In this document: in pieces, positions 17,742-26,052 of the stretch
Position numbering within the stretch: position 1 is the stretch's first letter
How the letters are laid out: every line of letters begins with the position of its first letter
NCBI GenBank assembly: GCA_944387405.1
Contig: CALXET010000002.1
Location: 62,001-126,000, forward strand
Length of the DNA stretch: 64,000 nt
Direction of reading: 5' to 3'
Source: an uncultured Clostridia bacterium
GTDB taxonomy: Bacteria; Bacillota; Clostridia; TANB77; CAG-508
Notes under the pieces: generated by a model
Databases searched by the model: none
Seen by the model: the letters and a program-made list of their open reading frames with translations, nothing else
Told to the model about the DNA's origin: nothing
Translations under genes and position numbers: made by a program

Positions 17742-17790
17742 TTTAAAGTGCAATTATTGATAGTTTAAAGTGCAATATTTGCACTTTAAA
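17742..17790. repeat. Operator-like repeats: palindrome plus direct copy
   Basis: TTTAAAGTGCAA occurs at 17742-17753 and again at 17764-17775, exactly 22 bases apart. The second copy forms a perfect 12-bp palindrome, with a 3-base spacer, with TTGCACTTTAAA at 17779-17790. It lies in the divergent promoter region between the genes at 16552-17670 and 17927-19432. This is what a dimeric repressor or activator binding two helical turns apart would leave. Confidence 0.7.
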
Positions 17791-17926
17791 CATCTTCTCA
17801 GAATTTTTAAAAAATTTATCAATTTTATCAATTTTTTAAAATTTGATACTGTATGATTATTATATTTGAATAAATATTTCCAAATATGTAAATACTTTTA
17901 CTATACATATTTAGGAGGTATTTTTT

Positions 17927-19432
17927 ATGAATTCATTGTGGATAGATTCTATAGAAAATAAAAACAACTTTAAAAAATTAGAAAAAGATATTTCTTCTGA
18001 TGTTTGTATTATAGGAACTGGCACATTTGGTCTTACTTGTGGTTATTATTTAGTAAAACACGGTTATAATGTTACAATTTTAGAAAAAGAACATGAAATT
18101 GCAAGTAAAACCACAGGACACACTACTGCAAAAATTACTAGTCAGCATAATCTTATATATAAATACTTAATAGACTCTCTTGGAAAAGTCCAAGCAAAAA
18201 AGTATTTATATGCTAATCAAGAAGCAATAGAAAACATTGCAGGAATTGTAAAAGATGAAAAAATAGACTGCGACTTTGAAAGAACTGATAGTTATGTTTA
18301 TACAAAAGATATGGATGAATTAGAAAAAATAAAATTAGAAAATGAAGCTGTAAATTCACTTGAATTTGATAGTAAATTTGTTACAGAAACTCCTCTTCCT
18401 TTTGAAGTGCTTGGAGCAATAAAATTTTCTAATCAAGCTCAGTTTAATCCTTTAAAATATGCTTATGGATTAGCAGATAAAATTACCAAAAACTCTGGAG
18501 AAATTTATACGGATACAATAGTACAAAATATAGAAAAAGAAGGAGATTACTTTATAACATATACTGAAAACAATAAAGTAAAATCAAAATATGTAATACT
18601 AGCATCTCATTATCCTTTTATTGATCGTTTAGGATATTACTTCTTAAAAATGTATCAATCAACATCTTATGTAATTGCTGTGGATACTCATGGAAAAACT
18701 TTTGATGGAATGTATATTAACTCTGAGATTCCTACTTTTTCATATAGATTTGTAAATTATAAAGGTAAAAAACTTTTAATAGTCGGTGGAGCTGATCATA
18801 AGACTGGTAGTAAAATAGATTTATCAAATGCTTATAAAATACTTGAAGATGAAGTAAGAAAATATTTTCCTGATTGTACTGTTTTATACAAATGGAATAC
18901 TGAAGATTGTATTAGTCTAGATAAGATACCTTATATTGGTGAGTTCTCAAACTTAATGCCTAACATGTATATTGGTACTGGATTTAATAAATGGGGTATG
19001 ACTTCTTCTAATGTTGCTGCTAATATTATTGTTGATAAAATCTTAGGAAAAGAAAATGAATATGAAGATGTATTTAAATCTACTAGATTACATCCTATAA
19101 AAAATAATGAAGAACTTGGTAACATGGTAAAAGAAGTTACTAATTCTTTAGTAATAAATAGATTTAAGATATCTGAAAATGATTTAACTAGACTTGAAAA
19201 TGATACTGGTCATGTTCTTGAATATGATGGACAAAAAATTGGTGTATATAAAGACAAAGATGGTAAAATATTTGCTATTAATCCTGTTTGTACTCATCTA
19301 GGTTGTCTCTTAAGCTGGAACAACCTAGATAAAACATGGGATTGTCCTTGTCATGGCTCTAGGTTTGATTACAAGGGTCACCAGTTATATAATCCTGCAA
19401 TAAAGGATTTGGATGTGATTGAGATAGAATAA
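17927..19432 (+). CDS. FAD-dependent oxidoreductase with C-terminal Rieske domain
   Basis: 501 aa. An N-terminal DAO-type FAD domain has the dinucleotide motif IIGTGTFGLTCGYYL (about residues 28-42), and the C-terminal 100 residues form a Rieske [2Fe-2S] domain with CTHLGC and CPCHGS. Family members are soluble flavin/iron-sulfur oxidoreductases of unknown physiological substrate; DadA-like amine or sugar-acid oxidation is one possibility. AGGAGG lies 7 bases before the ATG. The palindromic repeats upstream suggest specific control. Confidence 0.92.
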   Translation: MNSLWIDSIENKNNFKKLEKDISSDVCIIGTGTFGLTCGYYLVKHGYNVTILEKEHEIASKTTGHTTAKITSQHNLIYKYLIDSLGKVQAKKYLYANQEAIENIAGIVKDEKIDCDFERTDSYVYTKDMDELEKIKLENEAVNSLEFDSKFVTETPLPFEVLGAIKFSNQAQFNPLKYAYGLADKITKNSGEIYTDTIVQNIEKEGDYFITYTENNKVKSKYVILASHYPFIDRLGYYFLKMYQSTSYVIAVDTHGKTFDGMYINSEIPTFSYRFVNYKGKKLLIVGGADHKTGSKIDLSNAYKILEDEVRKYFPDCTVLYKWNTEDCISLDKIPYIGEFSNLMPNMYIGTGFNKWGMTSSNVAANIIVDKILGKENEYEDVFKSTRLHPIKNNEELGNMVKEVTNSLVINRFKISENDLTRLENDTGHVLEYDGQKIGVYKDKDGKIFAINPVCTHLGCLLSWNNLDKTWDCPCHGSRFDYKGHQLYNPAIKDLDVIEIE

Positions 19433-19438
19433 CAAAAA

Positions 19439-19472
19439 GGAATTGCTTTTTAAAGTAATTTCTTTTTTATAC
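19439..19472 (+). terminator. Intrinsic terminator of the Rieske oxidoreductase
   Basis: An imperfect hairpin (GGAATTGCTTT / AAAGTAATTTC) directly after the stop codon is followed by TTTTTTA. Confidence 0.6.
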
Positions 19473-19590
19473 CTTCGGGTTATGAGAATTTAATTGTGAT
19501 TTTTGAAGAATTTTGTTAACTTGAGTTTTTATTGGTTTTAATAGGGTTATAGCAAATTGGTGAGATTATGAAATTCGTTAAAAAATGTAC

Positions 19591-19686
19591 TTATTTGCAA
19601 TGATTGTCCCCAATTTGTCCCCAATTTTTTGAGGCATCAAACATATGAAATTTCAATATATTTTTTAGTTTGTTATTGCAAGTTTT
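19591..19686 (-). pseudogene. Possible C-terminal remnant of a phage-type integrase
   Basis: A 31-codon open stretch on the minus strand ends HMFDASKNWGQIGDNHCK then TAA. Short tails with WGQ/GDK-type repeats after the catalytic domain are typical of tyrosine integrases of Firmicutes mobile elements; this is recollection of the family, not a search result. No catalytic domain precedes it. The rest of the 307-base gap 19433-19740 holds a terminator and AT-rich sequence. It lies at the edge of the defence island, where an integrase would be expected. Confidence 0.3.
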
Positions 19687-19740
19687 TTAGTGTTTTGATG
19701 TGTAGAATTTTAAAATTTATAAAAATGGAGGTTAATATTA

Positions 19741-20034
19741 ATGAATAATTTTAGAGAAGTTAATGATGATATTTTAAGAGATTGGCTAAGTTTTAGAGAG
19801 GAAATGGTTTTAGGCACACTTACTAAAGAAGATAAAAAACATTATATTTATTTTGATGAAATTTGTGAAAGTATTTTAAAGAATGTTCCTAAACAAAATC
19901 AAAAGTATGTAAGAAATCAATTAGATAGACTTGATAAGAATTTTATGGATTATATTTGTTATTGGAATGAAAAGTATTATAGGAATGGTTTTGTGGATGG
20001 CGTTGAATTAATTAGTGGTTGCCTAGATAAATAG
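19741..20034 (+). CDS. Small conserved-looking hypothetical protein
   Basis: 97 aa, acidic, helical, soluble: MNNFREVNDDILRDWLSFRE at the start and YWNEKYYRNGFVDGVELISG near the end. GGAGG lies 10 bases before the ATG. The pattern (helix, central KNVPKQNQKYVRNQLDRLD, final 'Y-x-x-GF-x-DG') recalls small Clostridia proteins of the DUF6809 type, but I am not sure. It is the only plus-strand gene at this edge of the defence island and has a near-perfect terminator. Confidence 0.7.
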   Translation: MNNFREVNDDILRDWLSFREEMVLGTLTKEDKKHYIYFDEICESILKNVPKQNQKYVRNQLDRLDKNFMDYICYWNEKYYRNGFVDGVELISGCLDK

Positions 20035-20043
20035 TTAAAATTA

Positions 20044-20090
20044 ATCCAAAGTTTTTTCAAAATTTTGAAAAAAACTTTGGATCTTTATGT
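20044..20090 (+). terminator. Intrinsic terminator
   Basis: ATCCAAAGTTTTTTCAAAA pairs almost perfectly with the following complement ending ACTTTGGAT; T-rich sequence follows on both strands. Confidence 0.8.
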
Positions 20091-20188
20091 ACTTTTTTCA
20101 AATTTTTATAATAATAAAAGACAATTAACTTATAATAAAAACAGAAAACCATGTTTATATTTTACTTTCTAAATTTACACTTTTTAAA

Positions 20189-21235
20189 TTATTTTATTAT
20201 ATTTTCTTCTAGTTTTACAATTGAATTTTCTGCTTTTTCAAACAAATTTACCCCCCATGTATATTGCTGATTTTCATAATTATAAATTATAACATTCGGA
20301 TCATAATTTTTTGAAAATCCTTGTCCTAATGCAAATGTAAATGCAACTGAAGATGAAATACATAAATGAATCTGTTTTATTTTTTTGATTCTAACTATTT
20401 CTCTAATGTTACTAAATATTATATCTTTATAATAATCTATTTGTTTTTCTGATGTTATAATGTCAAAACCCTTATCTATAGTTTCAAATTTTAGATAATT
20501 ATTGCTTTCAATATTAAATCTATTTAGTTGTTCTTCTGTTATAGGGAATGTTGTAGATATACTTACAATAAGTGTATTGCTTTCTTTTAAGCTCTTTTCA
20601 ACCTTTAATTCCGGGTAATTTCCTGAATATTCTTCTTTATCAATTAATAATTTAAATATATCTTCATCTCTCTTTTTGTGAAATAATTTAAAGTAAGTCT
20701 GATCACCCACTTTATATCCTAATCTTAAAATATATGGTGTATGTAAAATTCCTGCAAATGCGTAATATTTTTCTTCTTTTTTTTCCATAAAATTTTCAAC
20801 ATATTTATCTAATTCTTTTACAATACCTGCATAACTTAAATAATTATCCCCTAGTATTTTAACATCATTTGATAAATCCTTATAGAAATCTTTATTTTCA
20901 TACATATATTTTGTACTAATATTTACTTTTGTATTTTCAAATGTATTAACAATCATTATTTTAATACTATCATTTTTAAGGATAATTTTAAAAGCAATTA
21001 TTATTATATCTAAAAAAAATAACAAATAGAAAATCCATTTTATGTTATAGTAAAATATTCTTAGATCCTTTATTACTGCAATTAGATTTACAACCCATTC
21101 TGACTCAAAATTATTAAGAAATGAAAAATCATAAGGTATTTTATCCAAAATAATAACAGCACTTGATAAAATAAAATAGATAATTAATACTTTAAATGGT
21201 ATTTTTATTAATATCTTTTTTAATTTTTGCATCAT
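20189..21235 (-). CDS. cap14: CBASS effector: two membrane helices plus SAVED domain (Cap14-like)
   Basis: 348 aa. Two N-terminal helices (about residues 12-30 and 65-88) are followed by a cytoplasmic domain ending in the SAVED pattern: KQIHLCISSSVAFTFALGQG, then VIIYNYENQQYTWGVNL. SAVED domains bind cyclic oligonucleotides made by CD-NTases; TM-SAVED proteins (Cap14) are thought to damage the membrane on binding. It is the last gene of the operon and overlaps cap3 by 44 bases, so translation is coupled. The assignment as effector rests on the domain pattern and the operon. Confidence 0.88.
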   Translation of the reverse strand: MMQKLKKILIKIPFKVLIIYFILSSAVIILDKIPYDFSFLNNFESEWVVNLIAVIKDLRIFYYNIKWIFYLLFFLDIIIIAFKIILKNDSIKIMIVNTFENTKVNISTKYMYENKDFYKDLSNDVKILGDNYLSYAGIVKELDKYVENFMEKKEEKYYAFAGILHTPYILRLGYKVGDQTYFKLFHKKRDEDIFKLLIDKEEYSGNYPELKVEKSLKESNTLIVSISTTFPITEEQLNRFNIESNNYLKFETIDKGFDIITSEKQIDYYKDIIFSNIREIVRIKKIKQIHLCISSSVAFTFALGQGFSKNYDPNVIIYNYENQQYTWGVNLFEKAENSIVKLEENIIK

Positions 21236-21605
21236 AAATTACTTCTCCTTTTGATGTATATATCTTTATTTCTTTTCCATTAAATATTAAATGTATATAT
21301 TTCTTATTCCATTTTTTCCATTGATAGAAATCTATATTTGAAGCTTGTACTTTCTCTTGAAATGGATGAGTATGCCATGTTCCCATAATAATATTTCCTT
21401 TGGGTACTTCAAATAATTGTATATCTTCTTCGTTAAAACTAATAGATATTGGGAATCCTTTTTTAAAAGATAATGTCTCTAAATATATATTAAATAGATC
21501 TCTTTTTGCAAATATAACTCCTCCTACTTCATAATTATTATTAAAATGTATCTTTAACATTTTTTCAAAATCATCGCTTATTCTAATCCTTTTCAATTTC
21601 AACAT
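21192..21605 (-). CDS. cap3: CBASS JAMM protease (Cap3-like)
   Basis: 137 aa. A complete JAMM motif is visible: Glu26 in YEVGG, H78-T-H80-P, seven residues, Ser89 and Asp92. In type II CBASS, Cap3 cleaves the conjugates that Cap2 makes between the C-terminus of the CD-NTase and target proteins. It overlaps cap2 by 23 bases and cap14 by 44 bases. The length matches compact bacterial JAB proteases. Confidence 0.9.
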   Translation of the reverse strand: MLKLKRIRISDDFEKMLKIHFNNNYEVGGVIFAKRDLFNIYLETLSFKKGFPISISFNEEDIQLFEVPKGNIIMGTWHTHPFQEKVQASNIDFYQWKKWNKKYIHLIFNGKEIKIYTSKGEVIYDAKIKKDINKNTI

Positions 21606-22788
21606 ATACTATTTCATCCTCATTTATTGTTTCTATTAATGACCTTATTACTTTTTTTGCAAGTTTTATCAATAGTTCTTCATCATAAATAGCAATTGAT
21701 CTTCCACATCCATTTCCTATCAATTCTCTTCTTTCTGTTATTTTTGATTTAAATAGAAAATCATATGTAGTATTTATTATTTGTCGTGGTTTAGTTTTAA
21801 CAAATTTTGCATTTTCTCCAAAATTATTAATAGCTGCTAAAATAATTTCAACATCCTCTGAACAATTTTTTTCTAAAAAAGAGGCTATTTGAATCCATGA
21901 CATAAAATTGTCAACAGACACTATAATCCTTTTACAATCATTTATAATATCTGCATCACTATCTGCTCGTATATTAAGATTAAATAATCTTAAATTTACT
22001 GAATCTAAATTTTTGCAAAATTCTTTTACCGCATAAGTTTTCTTCTTACCTTTATATGGAAAAGCAAATCTAAAAGCATTATCCACAGTATATTTATCAT
22101 GATCTATTAATACAACATCATTTAACCCATTTGCTAAGCCATATTTTATTATATATGAATTTACAGATCCAACTCCTATAAATGCTGTTTTACCTATTAA
22201 ATTATCACATTTTTTTCCTGTTATTCTTTGTCTGGCTTTCTTATAAGCATCTCTTTCATAATATATTATATTTTTTTCTTTTCGAAGAAATATTGAATAA
22301 TCTTCATAGCTCTTTATATAAATCTCATATGTACTATAATTTTCCATTTCTTCGATTGTTTCCCATAATTGTTCCACTGTACTAATTTTTATTTTAGTCT
22401 GATTTAATTTGTTTTTTAATTTACTTTCTTTAGCATCATATCCTAAATAACTTCCAACATAATATTCTATCTCAAACAGAAATTCTAAAAGTTTTAGTTC
22501 TAATGGCAATCTAAAAAGCCATGGTATATATTTACTGACTATACTCTCTAATGAATTTTCTTCAACTAGTTCATTTAAATGAAACTCTATATTTCCAAAT
22601 ATACATATCTTTCCATCTCTCATAATATGTGGCACTTTTCCAAACCAATCTTTATCTGTATAAAAATTCTTTTCAGTTACATTATATTTGAAATCTATAT
22701 CATCTATTTTAAATATAATATCGTCTTTTCTTATTTTTGCATTTATATCTACTTTTTTTATAATTTCTAATCTTTTTTCATTGTCCAT
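21583..22788 (-). CDS. cap2: CBASS E2-E1 conjugating enzyme (Cap2-like), compact
   Basis: 401 aa. The N-terminal ~130 residues look like a bacterial E2: HIMRDGKICIF places a Cys at 62 after the H-x-x-x-G-x-x-C pattern. The E1/ThiF domain follows: GVGSVNS (205-211), VVLIDHDKYTVDNAFRF with the Asp/Asn/Arg needed for adenylation (229-240), and GCGRS with a candidate thioester Cys361. Family members join the C-terminal Gly of the CD-NTase to lysines and so prime it. At 401 aa it is clearly shorter than the roughly 600 aa of the studied Cap2. It starts 2 bases after the CD-NTase stop. Confidence 0.88.
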   Translation of the reverse strand: MDNEKRLEIIKKVDINAKIRKDDIIFKIDDIDFKYNVTEKNFYTDKDWFGKVPHIMRDGKICIFGNIEFHLNELVEENSLESIVSKYIPWLFRLPLELKLLEFLFEIEYYVGSYLGYDAKESKLKNKLNQTKIKISTVEQLWETIEEMENYSTYEIYIKSYEDYSIFLRKEKNIIYYERDAYKKARQRITGKKCDNLIGKTAFIGVGSVNSYIIKYGLANGLNDVVLIDHDKYTVDNAFRFAFPYKGKKKTYAVKEFCKNLDSVNLRLFNLNIRADSDADIINDCKRIIVSVDNFMSWIQIASFLEKNCSEDVEIILAAINNFGENAKFVKTKPRQIINTTYDFLFKSKITERRELIGNGCGRSIAIYDEELLIKLAKKVIRSLIETINEDEIVYVEIEKD

Positions 22789-22790
22789 TT

Positions 22791-23747
22791 TTACCCCATA
22801 GTTCCAGTAAAACTACTATCTACTTTTCTATTATTTTTAATGTTTATACTGTCATAAATATCTTTTTCTATAATTTGATCATATTGTTTATGTTCTAAAT
22901 TTATTAATACTTTATCAATTACTTTTTTCATTTCATAAATATTTTTTACTTTATAAAAAGTATTATGTACATATAAGCTTTCTAAACTTGGACCTTCATA
23001 TTCATTTGATTCTATATAATTTTTTATGTATCTTACACTTTCTAATACATCTTCATACAGTTCATCTTCATTTGCATTTATATGCATATTTTTATTGCAT
23101 AATAATAAATTAATAGAAATACTTGGAATTTTATTACACTCATCAATTTCTAAAGCATTACTAGCTGTTTTTATAAAATGCTTTATTAATCTAACAACTT
23201 TTCTTCTAGTATCATTTTGTTTATAATAATTACTGAAATACCCTATTAATTCTTTTGGCTTTGCTAAATCAGTTTTTTCAACTCCACCAATGCAATTATG
23301 GAAATATATTATATCATTAACTCTCGTATATATAGCTACATCTATTTTATATTTGTTTTTAAAATCTATTGTAATACAAGGTTTTTTCTTTTCTACAATA
23401 TATTTATTTCCAAATGCTTTTGATAGCTTATTATAAATTAATTCTCTTATTCTTAAGTCTATTGTATTATTATCTATAATAAATGCTATATCGGCATCTA
23501 CATCATAAGATTTGTGTTTTATTGCTGTATTTGTTCCATAACTTCCTTGTAAAAAAGTGTCTCCATCCAAGTTTGTGTCTATCCTTGAACTTAATTCCTT
23601 GAAAGCGATTTTTCTTCCTTCGTAAATAGCATTGTCTTCTGATAATACTTCTATTACTTCTTTTACATACTTTTGCAATTTTGTACTTTTAGCATTATTT
23701 TGATGATATCCGATACATATTTCTTCTAATATTTCTTCTAGTGTCAT
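22791..23747 (-). CDS. cdn: CBASS cGAS/DncV-like nucleotidyltransferase (CD-NTase)
   Basis: 318 aa. The nucleotidyltransferase core has GSYGTNTAIK (GSYG at 68-71), DVDADI (82-87) and a third acidic residue in YKIDVAIY (Asp136), the CD-NTase triad. It makes a cyclic di- or trinucleotide on phage infection. The protein ends TGTMG; a C-terminal Gly is what Cap2 conjugates. I chose the ATG at 23747 after AAAGGAAATAGG; the open frame extends to a TTG at 23765. It is the first CBASS gene, with its own candidate promoter. Confidence 0.92.
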   Translation of the reverse strand: MTLEEILEEICIGYHQNNAKSTKLQKYVKEVIEVLSEDNAIYEGRKIAFKELSSRIDTNLDGDTFLQGSYGTNTAIKHKSYDVDADIAFIIDNNTIDLRIRELIYNKLSKAFGNKYIVEKKKPCITIDFKNKYKIDVAIYTRVNDIIYFHNCIGGVEKTDLAKPKELIGYFSNYYKQNDTRRKVVRLIKHFIKTASNALEIDECNKIPSISINLLLCNKNMHINANEDELYEDVLESVRYIKNYIESNEYEGPSLESLYVHNTFYKVKNIYEMKKVIDKVLINLEHKQYDQIIEKDIYDSINIKNNRKVDSSFTGTMG

Positions 23748-23779
23748 TTTCCTATTTCCTTTCAATTTTTTATTTTCAA

Positions 23780-23827
23780 ATTATAAAGAGGGAAAATAGA
23801 AAGTCTCAACCAATTCTCCATTTTCCC
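23780..23827 (-). promoter_or_regulatory. Promoter and hairpin before the CBASS operon
   Basis: Minus strand: TTGAGA (23809-23804), 18-base spacer, TATAAT (23785-23780), placed about 33 bases before the CD-NTase start. The same 86-base gap holds GGGAAAAT/ATTTTCCC arms (23790-23797, 23820-23827) that could be a weak terminator for the ATPase pair. CBASS may thus be transcribed separately. Confidence 0.5.
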
Positions 23828-23833
23828 ATTTTT

Positions 23834-24406
23834 TTACAAGCTATCAATGCATTTTTTTATAAAAACTTGCATATTAGTTTTATTTGATTTTTCAAACTTG
23901 TCCATTAAGCTTTTAACTTGTTGTATATCTGATTCTCCTTTATTTGTTGGAAACAAATCTCTATACACCTTGCCTTTCTCTTTATTATTTGGTAGCCTAT
24001 CTATAAGTTTCAAATCTAGTAGTACTTCATCTAAATTATTTTTATTCCAGATTGGAACTATGTAAGGACTTAGCCAATGATTCTTAAACATTTCTCCTGA
24101 AATATATTTTTGTTTTCTATCTTCACTGGTATCATCCAAGTCCATTATTGGCATTAATGAGAAATTTTTTAGTATTCCTTTTTCTTCTTCTACTATATAT
24201 TTTTTATTAAATACTCTTTTATTTTTAAAAATATTATTTCCTAATACAGTTATTAAACTATCTATTTGTATGCTCGTTTTTCCATTACTTTCTGCATATA
24301 TTTCTATAGGCAAATGTAAATTACTTTTTATATGCTCTGCTAACAATAATTCACTTTTTCCATGTGCTATTACAATCCCTTTACAGTAATTAAGTTTCCT
24401 CACCAT
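23834..24406 (-). CDS. TOPRIM-like partner of the ATPase (OLD/RloB/AriB-like)
   Basis: 190 aa. GIVIAHGKSELLLAEHI near the N-terminus and PIMDLDDT about 95 residues on resemble the TOPRIM pattern (acidic Glu after a strand, then DxD). Such proteins pair with AAA/ABC-type ATPases in anti-phage systems (OLD, PARIS, RloA-RloB), where the TOPRIM part is a nuclease. It overlaps the ATPase gene by 17 bases. ATG at 24406 is preferred because GAGG lies 9 bases upstream; an ATG at 24421 lacks a site. The exact system cannot be named. Confidence 0.65.
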   Translation of the reverse strand: MVRKLNYCKGIVIAHGKSELLLAEHIKSNLHLPIEIYAESNGKTSIQIDSLITVLGNNIFKNKRVFNKKYIVEEEKGILKNFSLMPIMDLDDTSEDRKQKYISGEMFKNHWLSPYIVPIWNKNNLDEVLLDLKLIDRLPNNKEKGKVYRDLFPTNKGESDIQQVKSLMDKFEKSNKTNMQVFIKKCIDSL

Positions 24407-25757
24407 CAGCATTTTCCTCATTATTTTCTGAATCTTCTAGAGCATACTTAATTTCTTCAAAATCAATATAGTTTGTTGTTGGAATTCCGCCAAAAACACC
24501 TTTAAAATATAAATCACGAGCATTATTATTTTTTTGTATTTTAATTCCATATTCTTTTATAGAATTTATCGTTTTGTTTCCATTATAGTCTGTTGATAAT
24601 ATATAAATATTTTCCTTTGGTAATATTTCTAATAAAAGTGTATTATGTGTTGTTATTATTAGTTGTCCTGTTATTTCGTCCTTTATTGACATTATAATAT
24701 TTTTCATTAGTACATCATGTATTCCATTATCTATTTCATCTATTATAACTGTTTCTCCTAACAATGATCCTATTATAGTATCAAATTGATTTAATATTCT
24801 TCTTGTTCCATCTGATTCAAGTCTAGAAGGTATAGATTTTATTTGTCCTCCTATCATTTTATTAAAATATAATTCATAATGGATTCTGTCTTCTTTTTCA
24901 TTTATTTCGTATTTGACTTCTTTTATATCTGCATATGCTTGTGTAAAAAAGATGTTTAAAACATTCTCATATTTCTTTATTTCAGGTAACTTATCTTTTT
25001 TTACAATTCCTTTTTGTATATTATTTAATTTCCTTACTTTTACAAAACCATCTGGCATTATTTTTAAAGCACCCTTATCAACATGCACTGTCATTAACCA
25101 AATTCTATCTATTACTTCTATAATATTTTTAGATATATTATTATTTATATAGTCTTTATTTTTCTCTATTGTCTCAAATGATAATAATGATAAAAAAGTA
25201 TATTTCCCCCAATATTTATCAATTCCATCGATTAATTCTTCATTGTATTTTTCATTAATAAATATATTCTTATTTAAGTTTTTAGTAATTTTGTTATTTT
25301 CTTTATTTATTTGAAATAGATATGCTCTTTGTTTTCCCGCCATATAATATAGTTTTTCTTCTATAATTTCATCATCAAATTTTATATAATAAAATCCATC
25401 TTTATTATTAATTTTGAAACCATATTCAATTTCAGTTGCTTCTTCTTCATCCAACATTCTATATTCTTTTAGGTTAAATGATAATTGGAAAATTTGTCTT
25501 ATTTCAGTTGGTAACTGATCTGACATTTCTTCTTGTATTTTCCAAAACTCTTTTGGCATCTTATTCATTGCAATATCTGTTGCTCTTGACATTATTGATT
25601 GTTGTAATAATTTAAATAATTCTACAATATTAGTTTTTCCACTTCCATTTTCACCATAAATAGAGATAAATTGATTTGTCTTAGTTTTTGTTTTATTTAG
25701 ATTAAATTCAATATCTTTCAAAGATTTAAAATTTTTAGCTTTTACATATGTGAACAT
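24390..25757 (-). CDS. AAA-15/21 type (ABC-like) ATPase of a defence pair
   Basis: 455 aa. The N-terminus MFTYVKAKNFKSLKDIEFNL and Walker A GENGSGKTN (about 36-44) are typical of SMC/OLD-like ATPases. The C-terminal half has Walker B VIIDEIDNGIHD and the switch ITTHNTLLLE. A long insertion of about 250 residues separates them. These ATPases sense phage and hold or activate a partner nuclease. It has a strong promoter, AGGAGG before the ATG, and overlaps the TOPRIM-like gene, so the two act as one unit. Confidence 0.88.
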   Translation of the reverse strand: MFTYVKAKNFKSLKDIEFNLNKTKTKTNQFISIYGENGSGKTNIVELFKLLQQSIMSRATDIAMNKMPKEFWKIQEEMSDQLPTEIRQIFQLSFNLKEYRMLDEEEATEIEYGFKINNKDGFYYIKFDDEIIEEKLYYMAGKQRAYLFQINKENNKITKNLNKNIFINEKYNEELIDGIDKYWGKYTFLSLLSFETIEKNKDYINNNISKNIIEVIDRIWLMTVHVDKGALKIMPDGFVKVRKLNNIQKGIVKKDKLPEIKKYENVLNIFFTQAYADIKEVKYEINEKEDRIHYELYFNKMIGGQIKSIPSRLESDGTRRILNQFDTIIGSLLGETVIIDEIDNGIHDVLMKNIIMSIKDEITGQLIITTHNTLLLEILPKENIYILSTDYNGNKTINSIKEYGIKIQKNNNARDLYFKGVFGGIPTTNYIDFEEIKYALEDSENNEENADGEET

Positions 25758-25805
25758 TTTATCAACCTCCTATAATATTGTATCATTTTTAAACTTTTCT
25801 ATACT

Positions 25806-25834
25806 ATTTTACACCTTTTTTAAGTATAAGTCAA
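25806..25834 (-). promoter_or_regulatory. Promoter of the ATPase/TOPRIM (and possibly CBASS) transcript
   Basis: Minus strand TTGACT (25834-25829), 17-base spacer, TAAAAT (25811-25806), about 50 bases before the ATPase start. Confidence 0.7.
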
Positions 25835-25943
25835 TTATTTTAAATACATTTTGTATCATTTTTATAAAACTTTATATAGTATTCTATGTTTTCTTTATAA
25901 AAATAGTACCTTTTTGTATTTATTATTTTCCATTTAAATTTAA

Positions 25944-25966
25944 AAAAGCAGACTTTTTGTCTGCTT
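25944..25966 (-). terminator. Terminator directly after the tRNA-like RNA
   Basis: AGCAGAC/GTCTGCT (7 bp) with an AAAAA loop and a trailing TTTTTT on the minus strand; the stem begins one base after the encoded CCA. Confidence 0.85.
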
Positions 25967-26052
25967 GGTGTGTAGATTAGGAATCGAACCTAATACTCTA
26001 ATCTATATATTTTCAGTATTATATCTACTTATTATCACATTTGTTTCTACAC
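25966..26052 (-). ncRNA. tRNA-like RNA with perfect acceptor and T arms and encoded CCA
   Basis: 87 bases. GTGTAGA (26052-26046) pairs perfectly with TCTACAC (25976-25970), then discriminator A and CCA (25968-25966). A 5-bp T stem (TTAGG/CCTAA) encloses the canonical loop TTCGATT. The 51 bases between are not a normal tRNA: no GG-bearing D loop is visible, and the best central hairpin (ATATA/TATAT) has a 10-base loop containing CTGAAAA. It could be a decayed tRNA-Phe (GAA), an integration-site relic, or a tRNA mimic. No clear promoter was found. The remaining gap 25758-26313 holds only the ATPase promoter and AT-rich sequence. Confidence 0.6.

Noticed and set aside
24390..25757. Treating the ATPase as a transporter subunit
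   Set aside because: It lacks an LSGGQ-type signature close to Walker B, has the long insertion and start of OLD/SMC-like ATPases, and pairs with a TOPRIM-like gene.
25966..26052. Calling this element an ordinary tRNA gene (for example Phe, GAA)
   Set aside because: Acceptor and T arm fit, but no D arm can be drawn and the central hairpin has a 10-base loop; length is 87 rather than about 76.
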